Of a stretch of DNA of 64,000 nucleotides, positions 51,075-61,500 are shown in pieces. Source of the stretch: Glossina fuscipes (lineage: Eukaryota > Arthropoda > Insecta > Diptera > Glossinidae); contig NW_023998459.1 of NCBI RefSeq assembly GCF_014805625.2, forward strand, positions 1,234,213-1,298,212, given 5' to 3'. A program made the position numbers and the translations under genes. Position 1 is the first letter of the stretch, and each line of letters begins with the position of its first letter. Under the pieces are notes generated by a model. The model had not been told where the DNA came from. It saw only the letters and a program-made list of their open reading frames with translations, and made no database searches.

Positions 51075-51658
51075 ATTGAAGTCACCAACGCAAGGACAAT
51101 ATCGGTAGGTTTAGATTGCTTGGCCACTTCACAAATGAGGGCGGCCTGTTTCTTATATACAGAGATATCCGAATTTCGGGGAATATAGGAGCAGGTCACA
51201 TATAAGTGTTTATTAGGAAATTTCACTCGAATGGCGATAAATTCAACATCGGGAGTAGCTGGAAATTCAAACGAATAGATGGGGGGTGCCGAAGAAATGG
51301 CAATTAAAACACCACCACCATTGCGATACATACGATCGTTTCTGAAAACTTGAAACGAATTATGGAAAAGTTCCGACGAATGTAGATCCGGCTTCAACCA
51401 TGTTTCAGTGAAGACCAAACAGGAAAACTCCGTGCTCACTGAATTTAGGAAGGTAGAACGAATTTTTGAATTTAACATTTTGATAAATGAAAATACATAT
51501 CTTTTTTTTTTGTACGCTGTTATAAAATTCGTGAGTGTTAGCGCTAAATAAAAATAAAACAAGTTCTGCCTTATGACGTTTGGACGTTTTATGTTAATCA
51601 TATTGAAAGCAACGAGTGTGCAACCGCATAAGCAAGAAAAGTTTTTATGTAGTTGCAC
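51029..51658 (-). pseudogene. LINE ORF2: AP-endonuclease domain
   Basis: A 209-codon minus frame. SCLVFTETWLKPDLHSSELF carries the conserved Glu of APE-type endonucleases, NDRMYRNGGGVLIAISS the following strand, and DVEFIAIRVKFPNKHLYVTC the next block. Its last residues are out of frame with respect to the family: shifting one base at about 51090 gives GDFNLPQVNW, the Asp/Asn catalytic block, which continues into the reverse-transcriptase frame. Upstream of about residue 50 the sequence is Lys/Tyr-rich and may be non-coding. Confidence 0.85.
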
Positions 51659-51660
51659 TC

Positions 51661-52526
51661 TTATTCATTTTGCTTTCAGTGAAAATATTTTTCCATTCGC
51701 TTTATCTAAAATTACCATTTATTAATATGTATACAAAGTATCGCCCAATCTGCTGGAAGGATATGCTAATTTCGTCGTTCCGCTGACGCTCGGCAAATAA
51801 GAAAACATATGGAAAGAGCGCATGTGGCACATTATTTTCCTCTCTTTTTTACTAATCTGCGTAAAAAGATAACTAACTCGGATCCGTCTTATTGCACACT
51901 CCATACAGTTTTTTTCTTGTAGTCTTCTTTTTGAATCATCTAGACATAACGATCATAATGGATTTTGCTGGTCTTTCTCTTGGTAGTCATATATTTTGCT
52001 GGTCTTCCTCTTGCTGAGCCTAATTTGTAATGCCCAAACTAATCAATGCAAAATCTACTGCAACTACCAAGACCACATGAAACGCATATGCTCGGTCTGA
52101 TGTAAGGAAGAATAGCTACAACTCATAAAACGATCATAACGTTTGCTATACTGCATAACGTCGTTGAAGGCTTTTTTACTTTACCGAATTTGTTGTTGCA
52201 TTTTTCAACTTTGTCTACTTTTCGATGGTGCACTTGTTTTGATATATAGATCTTTGCGATCTATTCGTTTGAGGGTCTGTACAATTCACAATAAAAATAT
52301 ATATATATATATGAAATTCTTATTCTTTTTAATGGTTTCCCGATTGTTTCCGACTCTCCGACTTTTTCCTTGACTTGGTCGCTTTTGCTCTTCTATCATC
52401 TAGATGTTTAGTGTTTTGGAAAATACGCGAACTGAACTTATTTAATATTACAAGTTAGCTTAAAAGTAGACCGCCATAATTTTTTTTATTATCAAATTAA
52501 ACAAAACAGTAGCTAAATTTTCTGTT
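51661..52526. other. Intergenic, nothing recognised
   Basis: No gene. The minus frame at 51722-51904 and plus frame at 52143-52373 have no recognisable domain. A short (TA)n run lies near 52298-52312. Confidence 0.45.
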
Positions 52527-52680
52527 ATTTACAGAGCAAACGTAATACTCTATGCTAATTTACAGAAAGAACGTAATACTCTATGCTATTTACAGAGCAA
52601 ACGTAACACTCTATGCTATTTACAGATAGAACGTAATACTCTATGCTAATTTACAGAAAGGACGTAATACTCTATACTAA
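52527..52680. repeat. Five-copy tandem repeat of about 31 bp upstream of PolD3
   Basis: Five units of the form ATTTACAGANNGAACGTAATA then CTCTATGCTA, differing at a few positions, lie about 0.55-0.7 kb upstream of the PolD3 start codon. A degenerate sixth unit is near 52940-52970. Confidence 0.85.
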
Positions 52681-52683
52681 TTT

Positions 52684-53003
52684 GCAAAGCCGTCGGCAAA
52701 AGTCCCCAATTTGTTCCAAATTCTCTGCTAATCAATAAAAAACAATTCGGCCATTTAACAACAAAAACAACAGCGTAGTGAATAAAGCATATAAATAAAT
52801 AAAATTAAGTGAAAATGAACAGAAAATAATTAAACCGTTTATACAAGCCGCTTATAAAATTGCGGTTTTTCTTTACTTTTTTAACTTTAAATTAATTTAC
52901 ATTAATTTACATCTAAAGGCAAGCAAAGCCAACGTTAAATATACTCTGCTAATTTACGAGCGAACTTTATGTTAATTCCAAAGCCGTCGGCAAAAGTCCC
53001 CCA
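52684..53003. repeat. Direct repeat with GCCGTCGGC palindrome
   Basis: AAAGCCGTCGGCAAAAGTCC occurs at 52686 and again at 52980, each directly after a copy of the ATTTACAG-type repeat. The core GCCGTCGGC is a near-perfect palindrome (GCCG-T-CGGC) and GC-rich in very AT-rich surroundings. It could be a duplicated upstream block or a regulatory site; no function can be assigned. Confidence 0.6.
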
Positions 53004-53216
53004 ACACAATCGTGACCATTTTTCTTTTAATAACAGAAACTTTATAAAAGCAGCAACCCTGCATCAAATATCTGTTTCATTCCGCTTGTTTATCGCAACT
53101 CTTGTAAATGAAGTAATGTAATCTACGAACGTTGTGAAAATAAAATAGTAATCGGGAAAAAAGCATTTGTGAGAACATTTTCAATTTGTAATAGACTGCC
53201 TGCATAATTTGAAAAA

Positions 53217-54835
53217 ATGTCACGAATGAAATTAGAAAGAGATTTAAAAAATAGTACTATTAATTTTGATCGCCGCTTATTAATTACTGAATTGTTGGAG
53301 CTTTATGAACTGGAACTCGAAGATGTCCAAGAAATTTTGTTGCTCTATTTAAAAGAACAAGAGCAGATTAATGGAAGCAAATACGATAAACGCTTTGCTG
53401 TGTGGGCTGAAGAGCACTTAAAGGAAGACAGTATTAGAGAAGTTTGTAAGTAGAATCAATAAATTCAGCTTTTTGATTTGATGTTTTTATACCCTACTTG
53501 TGCGGACGATGACTTGACATTCAACTCCTTTTATTGTCCGTCTAATGTCTGCTGATGTCTGTCCCTGTTTTTTTTTTTTGTTTAACATTCAATTTTGAGG
53601 TCTTGATCAAATTTAATAAGCTTACTCGTTTTGACCCAACAAAGAACCACTTTTTCGACTATTTCACTTATAAGACCTTATTTTGAAAAGTCGTTGTATG
53701 AATAACTTTATTAACCGACTTAGCGGAGCGTATTTAATGGTACTCTACTGTAGTGTTTTGGCTTGTTTTAACTTAATGTTAATGCCATGAATCTTTTATT
53801 CTAGGCAAAATCGTCGAAGAATCAAAGTTGGCAGAATGTAAGCTGCAGAAATTAAAATCTATGCTGTACTCAGTAGAGATTTTTGTAGGAGCCAAGTCTG
53901 CAGGCGCAAATTTTAAACCTATGGCTATAGCAAAGGATGCTAAATTAAAACAAGTCCTAAAACACCAGGCGAATGGTTCTCTAACCTTAGAGGAAAATTC
54001 AACAAAAAAAGAATCTGCTCGCAATAAAGTATATCAAAACGTACAAACAGTCTGTAAAACAGATGATCGACTATATGATAGTGATGAAAAGTTGGCAACA
54101 AGCTGTAAAGTTGGCAAAACTTCTCCTACGGAATTCCAAACCAGTTCTAAAGACAAGCGAACTTCTAATAAAAATTCTCCTACAAAGCTTATTAAAAACC
54201 AAAAAGGGATTAATACTTATTTTACTGCGGGCCTTCCTAAGAAAAAATCTGATGAATCTAAAAACATCAAAAAACTGGAAGTTGCCCCAAAGAAAAAACA
54301 AGATTTTTTTAAGAAACAAGAAAAGCCTTGTTCATTTACCAATACTACTGGAGAGGAACCCGTTAATGCGTCCATACAACTTTTCGGGGAAGAAGACGCA
54401 GCAGAAGGGAAGGATTATGCTGAGCAAATAGAGTCTTCTGATGAAGAAGAAAAGCTGGAAGCCTTGAAGCGAGATATAATATCTTCTGATGTGGAATTGG
54501 AAGACAAAGAAGCTCACGTGTCAAACAGTTGCAAGAGGCGGAGAATTATCGATTCCGATGACGAAGAAGATGAATCGCCACAAGAAAAACAAGGAAAGCT
54601 AGATGATATTAAGAAAGAAGCAGATGTTAAACCTCAAACATTTCTCGATGACGATGGCTTTGTTATAACCGTGAAATCAAAATCTGTGAACCAATCCTTA
54701 GTTAAAAGCAAAACTATGTCGTCTCCTGAAACAAAGAAACCTAAAATACAAAATGGCAAAAAATCGCCAATTCCCGTTAATGCTGAGGTTAAATCTAAAC
54801 AGTCTGGTATTAAAAATTATTTTAGCACGAAATAA
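53217..54835 (+). CDS. DNA polymerase delta subunit 3 (PolD3)
   Basis: PolD3 bridges the catalytic and B subunits of DNA polymerase delta to PCNA in nuclear DNA replication and repair. Exons are 53217-53445 and 53805-54835, with a TTT|GTAAGT donor and TTCTAG|GC acceptor; codon 77 is split T|GC and the frame closes exactly, giving 419 residues. Residues about 1-125 form the family's N-terminal PolD2-binding region (RRLLITELLELYELE, ESKLAECKLQKLKSMLYSVE). The remainder is a Lys/Ser/acidic-rich disordered tail with clusters ESSDEEEKLEA and IDSDDEEDES and the conserved DDDGFVITVK. The C-terminus has a canonical PCNA-interacting box, QSGIKNYF (409-416), and QKGINTYF (209-216) is a second fitting match. 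The ATG has a good fly context (GAAAAAATG). The intron holds a repeat R2 fragment. Family assignment is strong. Confidence 0.93.
53446..53804 (+). other. PolD3 intron containing an R2 fragment
   Basis: A GT-AG intron of 359 bases. From about 53485 to 53770 it is repeat R2: ATACCCTACTTGTGCGGACG near the start and CCGACTTAGCGGAGCGTATT then TTGGCTTGTTTT at the end. The insertion therefore makes up most of the intron. Confidence 0.75.
54200..54223 (+). other. Internal PIP-box motif in PolD3
   Basis: Encodes QKGINTYF, which fits the PCNA box Q-x-x-[ILM]-x-x-aromatic-aromatic, followed by a basic stretch (GLPKKK). It lies in the disordered tail, well before the C-terminal box. Confidence 0.7.
54800..54823 (+). 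other. C-terminal PIP-box motif in PolD3
   Basis: Encodes QSGIKNYF three residues before the end of the protein (STK follows), the usual place for the PCNA-binding box of this subunit. Confidence 0.88.
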
Positions 54836-54935
54836 ATTTCCCATAAAGTCTATGTATATATATCTTATATCTTTGCTATATTTTTAATTACAAATCGTAC
54901 ATTTTCCCGCTAGATATTACTTGATAAAAATTTCA

Positions 54936-54947
54936 AATAAAAATAAA
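54936..54947 (+). terminator. Tandem AATAAA polyadenylation signals for PolD3
   Basis: Two adjacent AATAAA hexamers, 101 and 107 bases after the PolD3 stop codon, placed as expected for a short 3' UTR. Confidence 0.65.
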
Positions 54948-55306
54948 AGAATTCAAAAAAATTACAAATTAGTTTCATCTCGCCTGAACAAGCAAATTTA
55001 TAAAATAGGTGTATGAAGTCTATGGAAGGTTTAAAAAGCTTTTCAAGTTTTCGCGTAAACATATTTGTGCAAACAATTTTACCAGCTCCGCACGGCTAAG
55101 AAAGGAAACATGTATGTATGGAACCTCCGGTAACGGGTTAGGTAAACTTAAAATTGCTGAAAACTGACAAATATGATCAGATAGATGTCAGCCTCTTAGA
55201 GTTAAGTTACTGGAAAACTTATAAGAAATCTAGGAACGATTAGATAATAAATTATTAACAAATTACTTAATAAATCCATTATATCTTTCTTATCAATTTT
55301 AGTAAA
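54948..55306. promoter_or_regulatory. Spacer between PolD3 and the glycosyltransferase
   Basis: An AT-rich stretch that must hold the glycosyltransferase promoter and 5' UTR. A TTATCAATTTTAG acceptor-like sequence ends at 55302, four bases before the ATG, so a 5' UTR intron is likely. No TATA box or initiator was identified with confidence. Confidence 0.4.
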
Positions 55307-58300
55307 ATGCGTTTTGAACCGTTGGGCCAGAAAATGTTCACGCGACGTAACTGGTTGCTGCGCTGTAGTATTCTAATAAATATTGCAGTTATTTTGTACA
55401 TATGCAGTCATGTAATGATTGGCGGTAATAATAACTTCACTGCGGGCTCACAATTCTTCATAGCAGAGCAGCAACCGCAACAAGTGAATGTAATGGCCAA
55501 AGATGGTTTAGTAAAAAATGTAAGTTTTTTTTGTAAACAGGAATATTAACGATTTTTATAAACTACTCTCTTTAATATAGGATCAACAGCCATCTTCATC
55601 TTCTTATTTGCAAGCTCCAACTTCATCACCGTCCGCTCCCAGTGACGCTGGTGGATTTCCGGGAGCTACTGACACGCAGCAACCGATTAAGGACTCCGAT
55701 ACTCCCGAAATGGATCCTAATATCGGAGATCCCGCTCTGGTTATAGGGAATATAGGCCAAAATTCGGCCAGTGAAACCCAGAATTTTGTTAACAACACTA
55801 ACACTGATGGTTATATAGTAACTGGAGACGAAAAAGACTTTGACGAACGGCTACGTAGCTTATTGAAGTGCTACGATCGTCCTTTTGAACCAGAAATTCT
55901 TCAAAGAGGAGATTTTTGGGTTTTAAGCAATTATATAAGAGCAGATCATGGTGTTTTAAAATGTCATGAGGCCGTGACTTACACAACTCATTCAGATTAC
56001 ACGTTTTTGGATAATCTAGTACCGTTGCTAGAAAGGTAAGAAAATTATAACGCATATCCCCCCAACTCTTTTTTTACATGGTAGATGTGTTCCGTGTGGG
56101 AATATAATCCACAATTTTGAAAAATCATGTAAGATAAAAAAGTCTACAAACTTTCCAAAAAAACCTGCAAGAAAAGTAATAATGACAAAAACAAATTTAT
56201 ATTGGCGTACAGTTAATATTCAGTCCAAGACAACGTGGTTGCATTATCTTTCTTTGTGGTTATGTTACGTTTGTTGTGTTTATAAAAATTGTTTGTGTAA
56301 TTGAAATTAGAAAAAATATCAATTTCCCAACTATTCTTCGCTACTTCGTAACAAGCTTGCACGTTTGCTACGGACTAGATCAAAAATGTTGTCATCGGTA
56401 GATATTTCAAATCAAGAATTTCCTCCCTTATTAGTTTTTGTCGTGTTATAAAGCATTTCGGTGGCATTCTTTTTCTGTTTTCTCAAATTGTTTATATAAT
56501 TCTTGGTATCCAAGTTTCTGCAAACACTGTCACAATTAAAATTAAAATAAATGTTTATTTCTTTGATTCGTGTTAGAACAAGAAGGCCGGCGAAAAAAAA
56601 ATGTTGGTGAATCATGTTATATCGAAACCGTTTAAAAAACGGGCGTTTAAAAAATGAGTTGGGCATATATATAATCTCCTTTAATTGCTTTACAATCTTC
56701 TCTTTTTAGATGGAATGCTCCTATTAGCATTGCGATGCATGCTCCTGGTACTGATTTTCAACCTACTTTAGATTCCATTAAGTATTTGAGGGGCTGTCTG
56801 CCCGAGAGTAACCTTGTGCGTATGTTTGTCACATTTCACATATTCTTCAGTACTAAACATATCCCAAAAACCGTGCCCAAGCATTATGCTGTCCTCAAAA
56901 CGGGCTACAATTGCAGTCTGCCTGCGCCGTACGTCAATGTTTCTCTGGGTCACCTATACAAAACGCAGAAGAAACTTTTATATCCAGTTAATGTTGGCCG
57001 AAATATAGCACGAGATGCAGCGACTACGCATTTCATTTTAGCTTCGGATATTGAATTATATCCCAGCCCAGGTTTAATGAAAAAGTTCTTAGAAATGATT
57101 GCACGTAACGAGGCATACTTGCATCGGACGGCACCACGGTAAATAGGAATGATGTTTAATTGTATACTACTTGACTTGACTTGTCGTACAGGGTAAATGA
57201 ATGCTTTGCGGACGTATCTAACGTCCAGAGGGACTTAATAGATAGAGATAGATAGATCCAATTTTTATTATAAATCATTTTCTGAATCTAAGCTTGGCTG
57301 TCCGCGTATTTTTTTGGTTCAATATTCTGGTCACAATATTCGAGATATTGTGCTGAAGTTCGGTATACTGATGTGATTTGGCGCAAGGATGATCACCGAA
57401 CACAAGCAATCGAAAATAATAAAATGTTGGACAATATTGAACAAACAAATTGGCTTTCATGAGAATTACGCATTTACATAGAAATAATGTATAGTTTTTG
57501 GTGTATTATTAAAAAAATGAGTGAACAAACCCCATTAGGGCGAAACGGTGTAAAGTATCTAACGGCGGCCTTACCCGATTGTAGTATCCTTGCTTCTTTT
57601 TCTTTAAATATTATGTTCATCAAATGTAAATGTGTACGTATATCCAAGTACTCAGTGTAAGCGACTTAAAAAATATATTTATTCTTCAGCTAAAATTCGC
57701 TTCCCTTTGTTTACCTACAATTTAATGTTGAAAAATTAAAATAGCTGATTTCGATAGTGTTAATTGGAATTCCGTGGATTAGTTTGAAAATGACTGTCTG
57801 TCACTCCCAAATTCATTTCAAGAAAGCGAATCAGCAAAAAAAAAAAAAAATTTTTTTTATAGCAATAATCCGCAATCTGCTAAAAATGTCACGTATTGTC
57901 GGGTATTCGAAAATTGATATTCTCTAAAAAGAATGGTTGTCTATAACAGCACTTCTCTTCTATACAAAAATTTTCGATAAAAACGTTTAATGACTTTGAA
58001 TTTTAGCGTTTTCCCCTTGTCGATATTTGAAGTGGAGGGTAGTGCTCCAGTTCCACGTGATAAAACCGAGTTGCAAGAGTTTCTTCGTACAGGTAAAGCA
58101 ATACCATTCCATAAGCGCGTATGTGCCAGTTGCCATGGTGTACCAAAATCTAAAGAATGGATGGCAGCCAATGAAACAGATGACTTGTGTGTCTTCCACA
58201 TAGGTAAACGTACCGGTTACTTTGTGCACTGGGAGCCGATTTATATTGGAACTCATGCTGAACCTCACTACGACGAACGCTTAAGCTGGGAAGGCAAAAG

Positions 58301-58596
58301 TGATAAAATGACACAGGTAGCCAATCATTGTTTTTTTTTTTTAATAAAATCTTTGAGATCACAATAAAACATAATCTTTGGTCTTCGTTGTCTATCAGGG
58401 CTACGCTTTGTGCGTTTTAGATTATGAATTCCATATATTGGACAATGCTTTTCTCGTTCATAAACCGGGAATTAAAGTCTTAAAAAAGGACAATCGCCGA
58501 GCAATGTTGGCCAGTAAAACAAATCAATTGATACGCAAAATCATCTATCCGGAATTGAAAATCATGTATGGCACTCGTAAAGGCTGCGCCGTATAG
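55307..58596 (+). CDS. Beta-1,4-glucuronyltransferase 1-like glycosyltransferase (GT49)
   Basis: Five exons on plus: 55307-55519, 55581-56035, 56710-57138, 58007-58316 and 58399-58596. All introns are GT-AG and all phases agree, giving 534 residues. Residues 1-15 are a short basic cytoplasmic tail and about 16-38 (WLLRCSILINIAVILYICSH) a signal anchor, so it is a Golgi type II protein. A Ser/Pro-rich stem follows. The catalytic domain runs from about residue 155: QRGDFWVLSNYIRADHG, TYTTHSDYTFLDNLVPLLER, ISIAMHAPGTD, VGRNIARDAATTHFILASDI with D336-I-E338 as the likely metal-binding DxD-type motif, WMAANETDDLCVFHIGKRTG, and the end HILDNAFLVHKPGIKVLKK. Human B4GAT1 adds glucuronate during alpha-dystroglycan glycan synthesis. 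Flies have several paralogues, so substrate and exact orthology are inferred. No inactivating change is seen. Confidence 0.93.
56036..56709 (+). other. Glycosyltransferase intron 2, containing repeat R3
   Basis: A GT-AG intron of 674 bases. About 56325-56480 matches 35545-35765 (repeat R3), inserted antisense to the gene. The minus frame at 56412-56666 (84 codons, KKNATEMLYNTTKTNKGG) belongs to the same repeat. Confidence 0.7.
56325..56480 (-). repeat. Repeat R3 copy in intron 2
   Basis: Read on minus it ends EISTDDNIFDLVRSKRASLL then RSSEE and a stop, closely matching the tail encoded at 35545-35765. Preceding it in another frame is the Lys/Asn-rich KKNATEMLYNTTKTNKGGN. Confidence 0.5.
57139..58006 (+). 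other. Glycosyltransferase intron 3, containing repeat R2
   Basis: A GT-AG intron of 868 bases. 57285-57605 is an R2 copy with both the head (AAGCTTGGCTGTCCGCGTAT) and the tail (GCGAAACGGTGTAAAGTATC, then CTTACCCGATTGTAGTATCC and TTGCTTC). Its orientation is the same as the gene. A poly-A/poly-T stretch lies near 57837-57860. Confidence 0.7.
57285..57605 (+). repeat. Repeat R2, internally deleted copy
   Basis: Head and tail match 34080-34965, but the middle is shorter, so this copy has lost the repeated CCCATATA region. Confidence 0.58.
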
Positions 58597-61500
58597 TAAC
58601 TGATAATAGTTAGGTAGCATAAAATATTTAAAATCAATATCGATACACTTTTGTAAGTTTTAAAGACTTTCTCCTGAAACATTATTAGAAAAGCTGTTAA
58701 TTAGAAAAGTTGAACAAAAGGAAATTTTTAGTATTTTTTTAAACATAGAAACACAGGCGATTAGATTTTAGAAATTGAAACTAGAAGCAGATATAAATTC
58801 AAAGTAAAGAAGTATAAGACTAAACAAAGCTTAATGGAATTTATGGCAAATCTTAAAAAAAGTGGAATTTGCCGGAATAGTAGATTTCCAATACAAATAT
58901 AAATAAGACAAAAAGTGATTATTTTTATATTGAATAATAAGAGAAAGTTCTTTATTGATATTTTGACTAACTATGGAATGAAATTGATTTCCAAAGCTAT
59001 CTTTAAAATATTGTATATATTGTTAAGCAAATACGTTAATGAATTTTCAGTTTAAATTATATATAAAGTGATTCTTTCGGAAAGTAGGTTCCCATTATCC
59101 CAACGAAAGCGTCGGGCTTAATAACTCCAATAAGCACTTTATTTCTAAGAAAGAGAACCATCACTTTTTTGTTTGCTTTTTATTTTCACAAGAATAGCGG
59201 TGTTCAAAGATGACGTTGTGAACACAAATAATAAAAAGAAATGTCGAGTCTGTTTCCTCCATCTCTTTCTGTCAATATGAAAGCTGAAGTCTGTTTCAAC
59301 ATTAGCCCTTAGAGCCTAGAACTTTTAATAGCTGGCTTGAAAAATTTTTCGCCTAGCCTTCGAAGGCAAAAAGTATTGAAAAAGAGAAAATTTCGGGGAG
59401 TTTTTCTTCGCTTGCCGCAAATATCTACAAACAATATCTTCGAGAAATACATTCTTTCGATTGAATAATTAAAATTGACATATTTATTAATGTATAGTTT
59501 ATTTTAAAGATTTTTTTGGCGATTGATTATTAGAGATATATTTTTTTCTTGCTTTCTTTAATCATACTAGGTATTTGACACTTGTGTTCCCTTGAATTTA
59601 TTATTTTATATATACATTCCTTTTATTTTTGTTTATATCATTTTTTCTAAACAGACTTACGCATTTTTTTAACCAATTCGCATTATTGTAATTTATTCAC
59701 CTACAAATTTTTTTATATTCTTTTAAATTAAGAGAAAGTCATTAGTAAAATAAATATATAGAAAATTAGATTACTTAAGACTTAAATCAAACACTACCGA
59801 GAGCAACATTTTTTTTTTTTTCATTTGCAAATTAATGATTTAGTTTAAGTCATTTATCTGTTTGGAAAGTATTTCGCCTAAATTTCTTTACTTAATGTAA
59901 TTTATATGTCTACTATTTTATTTAGTTTTGCTATGTCTAGTTTAAAAAAACGTGATAATATGATAAGCTCTAGTTTTAAGAAACAAATTTCGATTTATTT
60001 TTTTATTTTATTTTTTTTGCTCTATTGATGTAAAACCTTTCCTTACGAATGCAACCTGTTTTATAAACCACTGACGATAAACTTTTGTAAATAGTAAAAC
60101 ATAAAAAAGAGAAAATAAACTATAAATATTTTTTTAAACTTTAAAAAAATAAGGTGGTGGGTTTTCTTTAGAAAAAAAATCCATTAAATTAAGACGTTAA
60201 TCATAAACTGAAAACAAAATAAATGAACATAATTGCTGTAAAATAGAAGACTACAAAAGCTTTTAGCAATTGAGGGAAGAGAGAAAAGGAAAAGAAAAGT
60301 AAAGCAAGATAAAAGAAGGAAGAAATTATATTCGGTTCGGGACCAATTTGTTAATACCCATCACTAACTTGGGTTTCATATTCGATTGGAAGGTAGAATG
60401 CTGACTGCGTCATTCTTGTCATGCGTACCGTGTATCGTACGTATCGTATTTCAAACAGCATTCATTGTCCTATTTGGCAGCATTTTGCAATTAAAATTTA
60501 TATTTTCGCATGCCGTCATATTCACATATACATTTTTTTGACTGAGCTGGCGACTTCTTTGAGTAAGAACGTTAGATTGAATTTAAAGTTATAAAAGCCA
60601 AGTAAAATCGTCAATTACATAGTAACGTTACGTAAATCCATGAACTAACCTGATGAACATGATTACAAATATTAAATTTGAAGATAAAATTTTGAAGGCG
60701 TAAGAGTGATTCCAATCGGCGAACGGGCAAATAGACAAATGTGCGTTATTTAATTTCATCATATGCTCTTAATCAAGAGGAAATGTATCAATACGTGTTA
60801 CAAAAAGCTTTTTGTAATGAGTATGTAAAATGTACCGAAGAAGATATTTAATTATATGAAATTAAAATTCTCTTTAGGTGACTGAGCACCACAACTAACT
60901 TAAAACCCAACATTAAAAAAAATAATATGTTAGTAAAAATGACAAACCTTTTTTTGAATGCATACGAAAAGAGATGTGGCAAAAAATACATTATATAATT
61001 TAGGATTCACTTTTCGTAATCTCAGCCGTTTTGTCATCAATTCCTCTAAACCCACCTTTGAATTTATGGGCATTTCGATATATGCTATTGATATTATGCA
61101 TTTTTCTATGATTGCCAAAACTAAGCGGTCCGGCTAAGAAGGTCGGGTAAAAAGAATAATTGAACTTAATGTCCTTTTAGCTACCATTGCAAGGCATTAT
61201 ATTGTTGATGCGGCTGAAAGCATCCTATTTTCTCCTACATCAAAGGCTAGATGCTTTAATAAGATGACTAGAGCGTTGGGCCAGAAAAGAAGTGCATATG
61301 TATGTTTTTTTGGGAAACTAGTTCTCTTGGAGGAGTAACACTTTGAACGCAATCTTTTTCCACGAGATGTATTGTTGAAAATTTCCTAATTGCAAAGTTC
61401 GTTGCGGGCTATGCCATATAATATGGATATGTTTCATTTTTTTGAGTGTACTTTGGTGCACTTAAAAGTAGAAAGAGCACCAGCAACAATAGTTTGTTAA

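Larger units (their letters stand above)
48500..51660 (-). mobile_element. LINE copy B (jockey-like non-LTR retrotransposon), longest copy
   Basis: Read on minus. An AP-endonuclease domain lies at 51029-51658 (FTETWLKPDL with the catalytic Glu; NDRMYRNGGGVLIAI). A one-base frameshift near 51090 follows, where the other frame gives the expected GDFNLPQVNW. The linker and first half of reverse transcriptase occupy 49569-51074. A deletion at about 49570 then joins FPVTE directly to CKKLSF, removing the YADD palm segment. The C-terminal region continues at 49050-49433 and 48848-49090. After a 3' UTR of about 300 bases the element ends in an (ATTT)n tail at 48500-48551. Non-LTR elements of this type normally nick target DNA and copy their RNA in place; this copy lacks the catalytic segment and is inactive. 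Its true 5' end is not certain. Confidence 0.92.

Noticed and set aside
54071..54517. Minus-strand and alternative-frame ORFs across PolD3 exon 2
   Set aside because: They lie over an exon that encodes clear PolD3 motifs in another frame, so they are shadow frames.
57941..58362. Three minus-strand ORFs over glycosyltransferase exon 4
   Set aside because: They are antisense shadows of a conserved exon and show no domain.
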